Below the pieces are notes generated by a model. It had not been told where the DNA came from. It searched no databases and saw nothing but the letters and a program-made list of their open reading frames with translations. A stretch of DNA of 64,000 nt from Nocardioides agri. Its GTDB lineage: Bacteria > Actinomycetota > Actinomycetes > Propionibacteriales > Nocardioidaceae. Below are positions 27,622-35,716 of the stretch, one piece after another. The stretch lies in contig NZ_JACEIC010000004.1 in assembly GCF_013778305.1 (NCBI RefSeq), forward strand, positions 91,491 through 155,490. The letters are read 5' to 3'. A program made the position numbers and the translations under genes. Numbering within the stretch: the stretch's first letter is position 1; each line of letters opens with the position of its first letter.

Positions 27622-28388
27622 CCACGCTGCCGACGTACGACGCGGAGCAGCTCGGCGCGCTGCTGCGGGTGATCCCCGACGTCGACGCGGTCGAGCTCAA
27701 GCTGACGGTGCCGGGCGCCGACCACGGCCGGGTGCTCAGCGCGCTGGGGATCGACTCGCTCGACGCCGAGATCCGCCAGGTCGCGTTCGTCGACACGCGC
27801 GACCTGCGGCTGTCCGACGCGGGCCTGGTCCTGCGCGCCCGGCGGACCCAGCGCAAGCCGGCCGACGTGACGGTCAAGCTCCGCCCGATGCTGCCGGCGG
27901 ACGCGCCCGAGGACCTGCGCGACGAGGACGGCTTCAAGGTGGAGGTCGACGCGTCGCCGGCCGGATTCACCTGCTCGTGCTCGCTCACCGCCGAAGTCGC
28001 CGACCGCAAGGTCAAGGCGCTGCTCAGCGGGCAGGCGCCGCTCGCGGAGGCGCTCACCGACGAGCAGCGCGGCCTGGTCGCGGACCGGCTCCCCGACGGG
28101 GTCGAGCTCGCCGACCTGGAGGTGCTGGGACCGCTCACGCTGCTGAAGGCGAAGTTCGAGCCCGACGGCTTCGCGCACCGGATGGTCGCCGAGCTGTGGT
28201 TCCTGCCCGACGGCTCGCGGATCCTCGAGCTGTCGACGAAGGCCGAGCCGATCCGGGCGTTCCAGCTCGCCGCGGAGACCAAGGTCTTCCTCGCCGAGCA
28301 CGGCGTCGACCTCAGCGCCCCGCAGGAGACCAAGACCCGCACAGCCCTGGCCGCGCTCGTGGCCGCACTCGACAAGGAGAACCGATGA
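27618..28388 (+). CDS. CYTH domain protein
   Basis: A 256-residue protein with the CYTH (triphosphate tunnel) fold hallmarks: an ELKLTVPG strand near the start (ExKxx-type), YVDT-like FVDTRDLRL, the basic LRARRTQRKPADVTVKLRP strands, and later acidic strands. CYTH enzymes hydrolyse or form triphosphates, for example inorganic triphosphate. The ATG overlaps the ATPase stop (ATGA), and its own stop overlaps the next ATG, so the operon is tightly coupled. It has no CHAD domain. Confidence 0.82.
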   Translation: MTTLPTYDAEQLGALLRVIPDVDAVELKLTVPGADHGRVLSALGIDSLDAEIRQVAFVDTRDLRLSDAGLVLRARRTQRKPADVTVKLRPMLPADAPEDLRDEDGFKVEVDASPAGFTCSCSLTAEVADRKVKALLSGQAPLAEALTDEQRGLVADRLPDGVELADLEVLGPLTLLKAKFEPDGFAHRMVAELWFLPDGSRILELSTKAEPIRAFQLAAETKVFLAEHGVDLSAPQETKTRTALAALVAALDKENR

Positions 28389-28873
28389 CGACCTTCACGG
28401 TGTGGAAGTTCGAGGATGCAGACGGCGCCGCCCGGGCGGAGTCCTCACTCAAGGCCGCGGCCGGCGAGGGTCTGGTGACGATCGTCGACCACGCGATCGT
28501 CAGCTGGCCGGAGCGCGCCGACAAGCCCACCCTCGAGCACAAGCACGACAGCCCCAAGCGCGGCGCCGCCTGGGGTGCGCTCTGGGGCATCCTCGGGGGT
28601 GCGCTGTTCGCGATCCCCGTCGCGGGCCTCGCTCTGGGTGCCGGCATCGGCGCGCTGGCGAAGGCCACCGACGGCACCGGGATCACCAAGGCCGACCTCG
28701 AGCGGATCCGGACCGAGGTCGTGCCTGGCACCTCCGCGCTCTTCCTGGTCACCGACTCCGCGGACCTCGATCGTCTCGGCGAGCGCTTCCACGGCCGCGA
28801 CAGCACCCTGATCAGCACCAACCTCACCGAGGCGGAGCGAGCGACCCTGCTGGAGACGTTCGGCGGTGCCTGA
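28385..28873 (+). CDS. DUF1269 domain-containing protein
   Basis: A 162-residue protein. An N-terminal ferredoxin-like segment (TFTVWKFEDADGAARAE) is followed by a Gly/Ala-rich hydrophobic hairpin (about 57-82, GAAWGALWGILGGALFAIPV) and a C-terminal segment with TSALFLVTD. This is the DUF1269 layout, thought to insert a glycine-zipper hairpin in the membrane. It overlaps the CYTH gene by 4 nt and the next gene by 8 nt. Function unknown. Confidence 0.82.
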   Translation: MTTFTVWKFEDADGAARAESSLKAAAGEGLVTIVDHAIVSWPERADKPTLEHKHDSPKRGAAWGALWGILGGALFAIPVAGLALGAGIGALAKATDGTGITKADLERIRTEVVPGTSALFLVTDSADLDRLGERFHGRDSTLISTNLTEAERATLLETFGGA

Positions 28874-29360
28874 GCACACCCGCGCGGACCCCTTCGGGCT
28901 GTTCGCGGGGGGCGAGGGCACGATCACGGGCACCGTCGTCTCCGCGGCGGTGCTGGCGTACGCCGGCGACGACACCGGGTCGTTGATCCGGCTGTGCCTC
29001 ACGGTCTTCGCCACGGTCGCCGTCTACTGGCTCGCCCACCTGCACGCCGAGACGATCGGGAGCGCGCTCACCCACGCCCACCACCCCCGCGCGGCGCTCC
29101 AGCACGCGATGGGTGAGACGTGGCCGATCCTGGGCGCGTCGGCCGCCCCGATCGCCGCGCTGGTCGCCGCCACGCTGGTCGGTGCGGAGCTCCGGACCGC
29201 CGCCTGGATCGCGCTGTGGATCTGCATCCTGCTGCTGGTCGGCTACAGCTACATCGCCGGCCTGCGGGGCGGACTGGACCTCCGCGGCCGGATCGGCAGC
29301 GCGGCCGCCGGCCTCGGGCTGGGCCTGCTGGTCGTGGCGCTCAAGGTCGCGCTGCACTGA
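28866..29360 (+). CDS. Multi-pass membrane protein, last gene of ATPase operon
   Basis: A 164-residue integral membrane protein with about four helices (roughly 18-34, 40-58, 88-130 as two, and 143-162), starting from a GTG that lies inside the DUF1269 gene. I recognise no domain. Conserved-looking His residues are clustered (HLHAETIGSALTHAHH). Its translational coupling with the ATPase, CYTH and DUF1269 genes suggests a common process at the membrane. Confidence 0.72.
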   Translation: MPEHTRADPFGLFAGGEGTITGTVVSAAVLAYAGDDTGSLIRLCLTVFATVAVYWLAHLHAETIGSALTHAHHPRAALQHAMGETWPILGASAAPIAALVAATLVGAELRTAAWIALWICILLLVGYSYIAGLRGGLDLRGRIGSAAAGLGLGLLVVALKVALH

Positions 29361-29365
29361 TCGCT

Positions 29366-29396
29366 CACCCCTTGCGGGGTGGTGCCGGGCCACCCG
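29366..29396 (+). promoter_or_regulatory. Compound regulon motif, copy D
   Basis: CACCCC (29366-29371), TTGC, GGGGTG (29376-29381), N9, CACCCG (29391-29396), 33 bp before the DUF6325-SHOCT gene. A GATGATCA element at 29406-29413 matches one at the same distance after copy C. Confidence 0.7.
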
Positions 29397-29429
29397 CCGC
29401 GCGGCGATGATCAGGGCCGGGGTGATGAC

Positions 29430-30038
29430 ATGTCGGACGCGTTGCGGCTCACGGACACACCGGACCTCGACCTGCTCGAGTACGTCCTGGTGTCCGCGCC
29501 GTCGGTCTCGGGCCTCGACCAGGTCGCCGCCGCCGCCGCGGAGCTCGTGACCGGCGGCGTGATCCGGCTGGTCGACGTGGTGGGGCTGGTCCGGGCCGAC
29601 GACGAGGCGGGCGTCCGGGTCGTGCGGCTCGAGGACGCGCCGCCGCTCGCCGCTCTCGCCGCGCTCGCCGACGGCGGCGTGCTGCTCAGCCGCCACGACG
29701 TCGAGCTCGCCGCCGTGACGCTCGCACCCGGCGACGCGGCCCTGCTGCTGCTCGTCGAGGACTGCTGGGCCTCCGCCCTGTCCTCCGCCGCCCGCCGCTC
29801 GGGGGGCCGGCTCACCGCGGGCGAGCGAGTCGGGCGTGACCGGGTGCTCGCCGCCCTCGACGAGCCCGGGCGGACCGACCTCCTGGACCGCAGCCCGCTC
29901 GGGACCGCGCGCCGGACCGGCGCCGCGCCGCTGGTCGACCAGGTCGCTCAGGTGCGCAAGCTCGCCCACCTCGTCGAGCGGGGGCTGCTCTCGCTCGACC
30001 AGTACGAGGTTCAGCGACGCCGGGTGCTCGAGGCCTGA
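29430..30038 (+). CDS. DUF6325-like protein with C-terminal SHOCT domain
   Basis: A 202-residue protein. Residues about 10-145 parallel the DUF6325 protein encoded at 24335 (DLLEYVLVSAP, GGVIRLVDVVGLV, LAPGDAALLLLVEDCWASAL). The last about 35 residues form a SHOCT-like motif (VAQVRKLAHLVERGLLSLDQ then YEVQRRRVLEA). It therefore fuses, in one chain, two domains that are separate adjacent genes at 24003-24775. The ATG at 29430 has GGGGTG upstream. Its 3' end overlaps the convergent LuxR gene by 28 nt. Confidence 0.75.
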   Translation: MSDALRLTDTPDLDLLEYVLVSAPSVSGLDQVAAAAAELVTGGVIRLVDVVGLVRADDEAGVRVVRLEDAPPLAALAALADGGVLLSRHDVELAAVTLAPGDAALLLLVEDCWASALSSAARRSGGRLTAGERVGRDRVLAALDEPGRTDLLDRSPLGTARRTGAAPLVDQVAQVRKLAHLVERGLLSLDQYEVQRRRVLEA

Positions 30039-32698
30039 GCCGTCCGGCGCAGGCTGGTCAGCGCCCGCGCGGTCTCCGCCGCCTCCGCCCGCGAGGCGAC
30101 GCCGAGCTTCCGGTAGATGACCTTGAGGTGGAACTTCAGCGTGTTGATCGAGATGAAGAGCTCGTCGGCGATCTCGCGCAGCGTCAGCCGGCTGGGCAGC
30201 AGCCGCAGCACCTCGAGCTCGCGCTCGGTGAGCGGCTCCAGCGGCGCGACCGCCGCGGCGGTCGCGCCCACGGCTCCCGGGACGGCGGCGCGCCGCAACC
30301 TCGCCAGCCAGGAGCCCGGGGCGCGCCACGCGAGCCGCTCGACCGCCTCGACCAGGTCGGGCCCCTCCGAGGCGAGCGTCTGCACCAGGTCCTGGGCGGC
30401 GGCCTGCCGGACCGCCTCCAGCAGGAGCCGCTCCGCCTCCGCCTGGTCGCCGGTGGTGCGCGACGAGAGCGCGTCGAGCAGCACCCGGTGCCGCACCGAC
30501 CGCGGCTCCGCGGTCTTGAGCGTGTCGCCGGCCAGGCCGGTCTCGCCGGTCGCCAGCAGCACCCGGGCCCGACACACCGGACCCCAGAAGCCGTCCTCCA
30601 CCTGGGCGGCCCACCACCGGGCCTCCTCGACCTCGCCCGACGCGAGCGCGAGGCCGGCGCCGGCCCGGCTCAGCCACGCCCGTGAGCCGGCGCCGGAGAC
30701 GTCGGTCTCGACGATCTCGGCGGCCCGGCCGAACGCCTCGCGGGCACCGTCGAGGTCGTCACTGTCGATCCGGGCGTAGGTCAGCTCCAGGCACGCCAGC
30801 AGCCGGGCGTACGGCGTGGTCTCGGTCTCGTCCTCGACCAGCTCCAGCAGGAGCGGCTGGGCCGCGCCGAGGTCGCCGAGCTCTCGGTGCGCGGCCGCCT
30901 CGGCCAGCGAGAGCTCCGTGCGCAGCACCGCCAGGTTGTCGACCTCGCAGGCGCCCCGCGCGCCGGCGACGATGCGCAGCGCGTCGACGGGTCGGCCGGC
31001 GAGGGCGTCACCCAGGGCGCGGATGCCCTCGAGCGCGAGCCGCTGCTCGGGCGTCACCGTGAGCGCGGCGACGGCCGTGCGGGTGGTGCGGCTGGACTCG
31101 TCCCACTGCTCGTCGAGGGCGAGGTCGCGGGCGACCAGGCTCCACGCGCTGCGACCGAGCGGGTCCAGCCACCAGGCGTCGCCCAACGTGTCGAGGGCGG
31201 CTCGGGCGAGGCCGGCCCCGTCGTTCCAGCTGCCGCGGAGGGTCGCGGCGATCGACTCCAGCACCGCCAGGCGCGCCGAGCGGGTGCCGTCGATCTGCGC
31301 GCCGTCGCCGGCCCAGGCGCCGAGGAAGTCCACCATCTCCAGGAAGCGGCGCCGGTCCACGAGCAGGTGGCACCAGGCCAGCTCGACGGTCGCGTCGAGG
31401 TCCCCGGAGGCGACGCTCTCGGGGATCGCGGCCAGCGTGCGCACGATCGTGCTCTCGTGGCCTCCGTCGGAGAGCGCGGCCACCTCGGCGGCGAGCAGCC
31501 GCAGCGCCTCGCGCGGTCGGCCCGCGCGCAGCCAGTGCTCGAGCGCCGAGACCGACTGGCCGTGCGCCTCGTGCCAGCCGGCGGCCCAGCCGTGCAGCTG
31601 GGTGAGCCGCTCCGGCGACCGCTTCGCGACCAGCGACCGCAGCACCTCGCGGACCAGCGCGTGCATCTCGAACGCGCCGGAGGGCTCGATGCGGGTGAGG
31701 AACAGCCCGCGCGCCTCCGCCCGCGCGAGCTGGTCGACCGCGTCCGGCCGCGACGCGAGGATCTGGGCGAGCCCAGGGTCGATCCGGTCGACCACCGAGG
31801 TGGCGAGCAGGAGGTCGACCAGCCCCGGCGGCTCGGAGGGGAGGATCTCCTGCCAGACGTAGTCCTCGAGGTAGTGGTGGTCCCCGTCGTGGCTCGGCAC
31901 GAAGAGGTCGCCCTGGGCGTGCGACGAGCGCGCCGCGAGGGCCGCGAGCTGGATGCTGGCCGCCCAGCCGCCTGCCCGGGCCGCGACCTCGTCGAGGAGC
32001 TCCGGGGCGAGCGTGGGCACGAGGCGGGAGAGCATCGTCGAGGCCTCGGCGTAGGAGAAGCGGAGCTCGGCGAAGTGCACCTCCCCCATCTGGCCGCGCG
32101 CCCGCAGCCGGTGCACGGGCAGCCGCGGCGCCCGGCGGCTGGCGATGACGACGTGCAGCCACGACGGGAGGTGCTGGACGAAGAGCGCCAGCGACGTCGC
32201 GACCGACTCCTCCTCGTCGACCAGCTGGAGGTCGTCGAGCACGAGCACCGCGTCGCCGGCCGCGCGGCTCTCGAGGTCGTCGAGCAGCACCCCGACCGCC
32301 TCATGCAGCCCGCCCGGCAGCCGCAGCAGGTCGGCGCAGCCGGCCGCGCAGCCCGGGGCGACGCCCTCGAGCGCGGCCAGCACGCCGCGCCAGAGCTGCA
32401 CGGGGTCACGGTCGGTCTCGTCGAGCGAGAGCCAGGCGTGCGGCAGCTCGGAGGCCGCCGCCCAGCTGCGCAGCAGGGAGGTCTTGCCGGACCCGGCCGG
32501 CGCCACCACGAGCGTCAGCGGCGCGGCCACCGCCTGGTCGAGCAGGGCGTGCAGGCGCGGGCGCTCCACCAGGTACGCCGGGTTGACGGCCGGGCGCAGC
32601 TTGGACTGGAAGATCGCCGAGCGGGCCGACCGGGACTGGGCGGCGAGCAGCGCCATGCCGTCCGCGGGCGTCCCTCCGCGCGCTCCCTCGCTCGTCAC
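30011..32698 (-). CDS. LuxR-family regulator of MalT/LAL type
   Basis: An 895-residue STAND-type activator. It has a Walker A motif PAGSGKTSLL (about 67-76), Walker B VLVLDDLQLV, a long alpha-helical TPR-like middle (about 400-800), and a C-terminal LuxR helix-turn-helix (ERELEVLRLLPSRLTLREIA, then SINTLKFHLKVIYRKLGVAS). MalT-type proteins bind ATP and an inducer, oligomerise and activate promoters with repeated sites. It lies at the end of the cluster whose promoters share a compound motif and is the natural candidate regulator. The start is a GTG. The inducer is unknown. Confidence 0.9.
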   Translation of the reverse strand: MTSEGARGGTPADGMALLAAQSRSARSAIFQSKLRPAVNPAYLVERPRLHALLDQAVAAPLTLVVAPAGSGKTSLLRSWAAASELPHAWLSLDETDRDPVQLWRGVLAALEGVAPGCAAGCADLLRLPGGLHEAVGVLLDDLESRAAGDAVLVLDDLQLVDEEESVATSLALFVQHLPSWLHVVIASRRAPRLPVHRLRARGQMGEVHFAELRFSYAEASTMLSRLVPTLAPELLDEVAARAGGWAASIQLAALAARSSHAQGDLFVPSHDGDHHYLEDYVWQEILPSEPPGLVDLLLATSVVDRIDPGLAQILASRPDAVDQLARAEARGLFLTRIEPSGAFEMHALVREVLRSLVAKRSPERLTQLHGWAAGWHEAHGQSVSALEHWLRAGRPREALRLLAAEVAALSDGGHESTIVRTLAAIPESVASGDLDATVELAWCHLLVDRRRFLEMVDFLGAWAGDGAQIDGTRSARLAVLESIAATLRGSWNDGAGLARAALDTLGDAWWLDPLGRSAWSLVARDLALDEQWDESSRTTRTAVAALTVTPEQRLALEGIRALGDALAGRPVDALRIVAGARGACEVDNLAVLRTELSLAEAAAHRELGDLGAAQPLLLELVEDETETTPYARLLACLELTYARIDSDDLDGAREAFGRAAEIVETDVSGAGSRAWLSRAGAGLALASGEVEEARWWAAQVEDGFWGPVCRARVLLATGETGLAGDTLKTAEPRSVRHRVLLDALSSRTTGDQAEAERLLLEAVRQAAAQDLVQTLASEGPDLVEAVERLAWRAPGSWLARLRRAAVPGAVGATAAAVAPLEPLTERELEVLRLLPSRLTLREIADELFISINTLKFHLKVIYRKLGVASRAEAAETARALTSLRRTAQASSTRRR

Positions 32699-32773
32699 CG
32701 CACCCCTCTCGCGAGTCCGTGACCTCCATGAGACCCCACCCGAACGGGTTGGACCTCACCCGAAATGCACGAA

Positions 32774-32799
32774 GAGCCCGTGCCGGGCGGCGCGGGCTC
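32774..32799 (-). terminator. Terminator hairpin downstream of katG
   Basis: GAGCCCGTGC (32774-32783) pairs with GCGCGGGCTC (32790-32799) with one G-T pair and a 6-nt loop. It is placed 26 bp after the katG stop on the minus strand. Confidence 0.6.
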
Positions 32800-32825
32800 C
32801 CCGTGTGCAGGGGTGGTGCGATCGG

Positions 32826-35093
32826 TCAGGCGAGGTCGAAGCGGTCCAGCTCCATGACCTTGACCCAGGCGGCGACGAAGTCGCGGACGAACTTCTCGCG
32901 CGCGTCCTCGCTCGCGTAGACCTCGGAGAGCGCCCGCAGCTGCGAGTTCGAGCCGAAGATCAGGTCGACCGGGGTGGCCGTCCACCGGAGGTCGCCGGTG
33001 GCGACGTCGCGGATCTCGTAGACGTTCTCCCCCGACTCCGCGGCCTTCCACTGCGTGCCGGGCGACAGCAGGTTGGCGAAGAAGTCGTTGGTGAGGGTGC
33101 CCGGCCGGTCGGTGAGCACGCCGTGCTGGGCACCGCCGACGTTGGCGCCCAGGGACCGGAGGCCGCCGACGAGGACGGTCATCTCGGGCGCGCTCAGGTC
33201 GAGCATGTAGGCACGGTCGACCAGCAGGACCTCGGGCTGGAGCTTCTCGCCGGCCCGCAGGTAGTTGCGGAACCCGTCGGCGCGCGGCTCGAGCACGGTG
33301 AAGGTGTCGGCGTCGGTCTGGTCCTGGGTGGCGTCGGTGCGCCCCGCGTGGAACGGCACCGTGACCTCGACGCCGCCGTCCCGGGCGGCCTTCTCGACGG
33401 CCGCGGACCCGGCCAGCACGATGAGGTCGGCCAGCGAGACCTGCGCGCCGCCCGCGGCGTTGAAGTCGGCCCGGACGCTCTCGAGGGTCTCGAGGACGGT
33501 GGCGAGCTGCTCGGGCTGGTTGACCTCCCAGCCGCGCTGCGGCTCGAGTCGGATCCGGGCACCGTTGGCGCCGCCGCGCTTGTCGGTCGAGCGGAAGCTC
33601 GAGGCCGAGGCCCACGCGGTCGAGACCAGCTGGGAGACGGTCAGCCCCGACTCGAGGACCTTCGCCTTGAGCGTGGCGACGTCGGCGTCCCCGATCAGCT
33701 CACCCTCGTGGGCCGGCACCGGGTCCTGCCACAGCTGCGGCTCCGGGACCCAGGGGCCGAGGTAGCGGTCGACCGGTCCCATGTCGCGGTGCAGGAGCTT
33801 GTACCAGGCCTTGGCGAAGGCCAGCGCGAACTCGTTGGGGTTCTCCAGGAACCGCCGCGAGATCTTCTCGTACGCCGGGTCGAAGCGGAGCGCGAGGTCG
33901 CTGGTCAGCATCGTCGGCTTGCGCTTGGGCGAGTCCGCCGTCGGGCCGGGGATGATGTCCTCGGCGTCCTTCGCGACCCACTGGTGCGCGCCGGCCGGGC
34001 TCTTCGTGAGCTCCCACTCGTAGCCGAACAGGATCTTGAAGAAGTCGTTGCTCCACCGGGTCGGCGTGGTGGTCCAGGTGACCTCCAGGCCCGACGTGAT
34101 CGCGTCGGCGCCCTTGCCCGAGGCGTACTCGCTCTTCCAGCCGAGGCCCTGGGCCTCCAGCGGCGCGGCCTCCGGCTCGGGGCCGACGAGGTCGGCGTCA
34201 CCGGCGCCGTGGGTCTTGCCGAAGGTGTGGCCGCCGGCGATCAGCGCGACGGTCTCCTCGTCGTTCATCGCCATCCGGGCGAACGTCTCGCGGATGTCGC
34301 GGGCCGAGGCCAGCGGGTCCGGGTTGCCGTTGGGGCCCTCCGGGTTGACGTAGATCAGACCCATCTGGACGGCACCGAGGCTCTCCTCGAGCGTCCGCTC
34401 GTCGGCGTACCGCTCGTCGCCGAGCCAGCTGTCCTCCGGACCCCAGAAGATCTCCTCCGGCTCCCACACGTCCTCGCGGCCGAACCCGAAGCCGAACGTC
34501 GAGAAGCCCATGTCCTCGAGCGCGACGTTGCCCGCGTAGACGAGCAGGTCGGCCCACGAGACCTTCTGCCCGTGCTTCTGCTTGACCGGCCAGAGCAGGC
34601 GCCGGGCCTTGTCGAGGTTGGCGTTGTCGGGCCAGCTGTTGAGCGGGGCGAAGCGCTGGCCGCCGTCGCCCGCGCCGCCGCGGCCGTCGTAGATGCGGTA
34701 GGTGCCGGCGGCGTGCCAGCTCATCCGGATGAAGAGGCCGCCGTAGTGGCCGAAGTCGGCCGGCCACCAGTCCTGCGAGGTGTTGAGCACCTCGACGATG
34801 TCGCGGCGCAGCTCGGCGAGGTCGAGCTTCTTGAACTCCTCGGAGTAGCTGAAGTCCGCGCCGAGCGGATTGCCGGCCGGCGAGTGGGCGTGCAGGACCG
34901 ACAGGTCCAGCATGTTGGGCCACCAGTCCTTGTTGGTGTGGGGGCGGCCGCCCGTCTTCGGCGTCGGCGAGTCGATCGCCGGGTTCTCGCTCTCGCTGCC
35001 CTGCGCAGCGGCAGAGCCCTCGTGCATCACAGGGCACCCGCCTTCGGCCTTGCGCTCCACGCCCTGGGGGTCGCTCTGGTTGCTGTCGGTCAT
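32826..35093 (-). CDS. katG: Catalase-peroxidase
   Basis: A 755-residue bifunctional heme catalase-peroxidase. The distal site is RMSWHAAGTYR (Arg, Trp, His), the Tyr of the Met-Tyr-Trp adduct is in LIYVNPEGPNGNPDP, and the proximal His is in GGHTFGKTHGAG. Two homologous halves are present, as usual. It removes H2O2 in the cytoplasm. I chose the ATG at 35093; the frame extends 23 codons further without family similarity. It lies 32 nt downstream of furA on the same strand, so the two form the classical actinobacterial furA-katG operon. Confidence 0.97.
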   Translation of the reverse strand: MTDSNQSDPQGVERKAEGGCPVMHEGSAAAQGSESENPAIDSPTPKTGGRPHTNKDWWPNMLDLSVLHAHSPAGNPLGADFSYSEEFKKLDLAELRRDIVEVLNTSQDWWPADFGHYGGLFIRMSWHAAGTYRIYDGRGGAGDGGQRFAPLNSWPDNANLDKARRLLWPVKQKHGQKVSWADLLVYAGNVALEDMGFSTFGFGFGREDVWEPEEIFWGPEDSWLGDERYADERTLEESLGAVQMGLIYVNPEGPNGNPDPLASARDIRETFARMAMNDEETVALIAGGHTFGKTHGAGDADLVGPEPEAAPLEAQGLGWKSEYASGKGADAITSGLEVTWTTTPTRWSNDFFKILFGYEWELTKSPAGAHQWVAKDAEDIIPGPTADSPKRKPTMLTSDLALRFDPAYEKISRRFLENPNEFALAFAKAWYKLLHRDMGPVDRYLGPWVPEPQLWQDPVPAHEGELIGDADVATLKAKVLESGLTVSQLVSTAWASASSFRSTDKRGGANGARIRLEPQRGWEVNQPEQLATVLETLESVRADFNAAGGAQVSLADLIVLAGSAAVEKAARDGGVEVTVPFHAGRTDATQDQTDADTFTVLEPRADGFRNYLRAGEKLQPEVLLVDRAYMLDLSAPEMTVLVGGLRSLGANVGGAQHGVLTDRPGTLTNDFFANLLSPGTQWKAAESGENVYEIRDVATGDLRWTATPVDLIFGSNSQLRALSEVYASEDAREKFVRDFVAAWVKVMELDRFDLA

Positions 35094-35125
35094 GTGTCTC
35101 GCGCTTCCTTCCAACGGGGGGTTGA

Positions 35126-35557
35126 TCACTGCTGAGCTGACGCTGTGGAACAGGCGGGGCACTGGCCCCAGTAGATGACCTCGGCCTCGTCGATCCGGAA
35201 GCCGGAGTCGTCGGAGGCGGTCAGGCAGGGCGCGTGGCCGACGGCGCAGTCGACGTCGGCGATCGCGCCGCAGGTGCGGCAGACCACGTGGTGGTGGTTG
35301 TCGTTGATCCGCGACTCGTAGCGCGCGACCGAGCCGGAGGGCTGGATGCGGCGCACCAGCCCCGCCTCGGTGAGGGCGGCGAGCGAGTCGTAGACGGCCT
35401 GGTGCGAGACCTCGGGCAGGCCCCGGCGCACGGCGCCGATGATCGACTCGGTGTCGGCGTGCGGGAACGCGTGGACCGCGTCCAGCACGGCGGTCCGGGG
35501 CCGGGTCACGCGCAGCCCGGCGCCGCGCAGCAGCTGCTCCGAGCCCGAGGTGGTCAT
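35126..35557 (-). CDS. furA: FurA-type redox/metal-sensing repressor
   Basis: A 143-residue Fur-family protein. An N-terminal winged helix (LRVTRPRTAVLDAV, VSHQAVYDSLAALTEAGL) is followed by a His-rich dimerisation domain (NDNHHHVVCRTCG) with CxxC motifs at CRTC and CPAC. It represses katG and itself and is released by peroxide or loss of metal. The ATG at 35557 was chosen from family length; the frame runs far upstream as non-coding read-through. The perfect inverted repeat at 35572-35602 lies 15 nt before the start. Confidence 0.93.
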   Translation of the reverse strand: MTTSGSEQLLRGAGLRVTRPRTAVLDAVHAFPHADTESIIGAVRRGLPEVSHQAVYDSLAALTEAGLVRRIQPSGSVARYESRINDNHHHVVCRTCGAIADVDCAVGHAPCLTASDDSGFRIDEAEVIYWGQCPACSTASAQQ

Positions 35558-35571
35558 GCGGACCACCCTGG

Positions 35572-35602
35572 CGCGTTTTCTTGAACGAGTCAAGAAAACG
35601 CG
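35572..35602. promoter_or_regulatory. FurA operator: perfect 13-bp inverted repeat
   Basis: CGCGTTTTCTTGA (35572-35584), five bases, TCAAGAAAACGCG (35590-35602) is a perfect palindrome in an AT-rich island directly upstream of furA. The core CTTGA-N5-TCAAG is the form expected for a FurA autoregulatory box. It probably also overlaps the furA-katG promoter. Confidence 0.75.
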
Positions 35603-35625
35603 CGGTGAAGAGTTTCCCCGATCGG

Positions 35626-35656
35626 GACGGAACCCTAGCGGCCCCGGCGGTGTAGA
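35626..35656 (+). promoter_or_regulatory. ECF sigma promoter 1 (autoregulatory)
   Basis: GACGGAACCC (35626-35635), 10 bp, GGCGGTGTAGA (35646-35656). GGAACC is a typical ECF -35 box and TGTAGA the presumed -10. The identical pair with identical spacing occurs at 36910-36940, so both are likely read by the sigma factor encoded just downstream. Confidence 0.7.
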
Positions 35657-35716
35657 ACGATCGCGGGACGACAGGACGGAGCGACCATCACCGACGACGG
35701 CAGCCTGGTCGCTCGG

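Noticed and set aside
32735..32765. CACCCGAACGGGTT element upstream of the LuxR gene as a fifth regulon site
   Set aside because: Arm spacing is two bases shorter and the third box is at 5 instead of 9 bp, so it was not counted as a true copy, though autoregulation remains possible.
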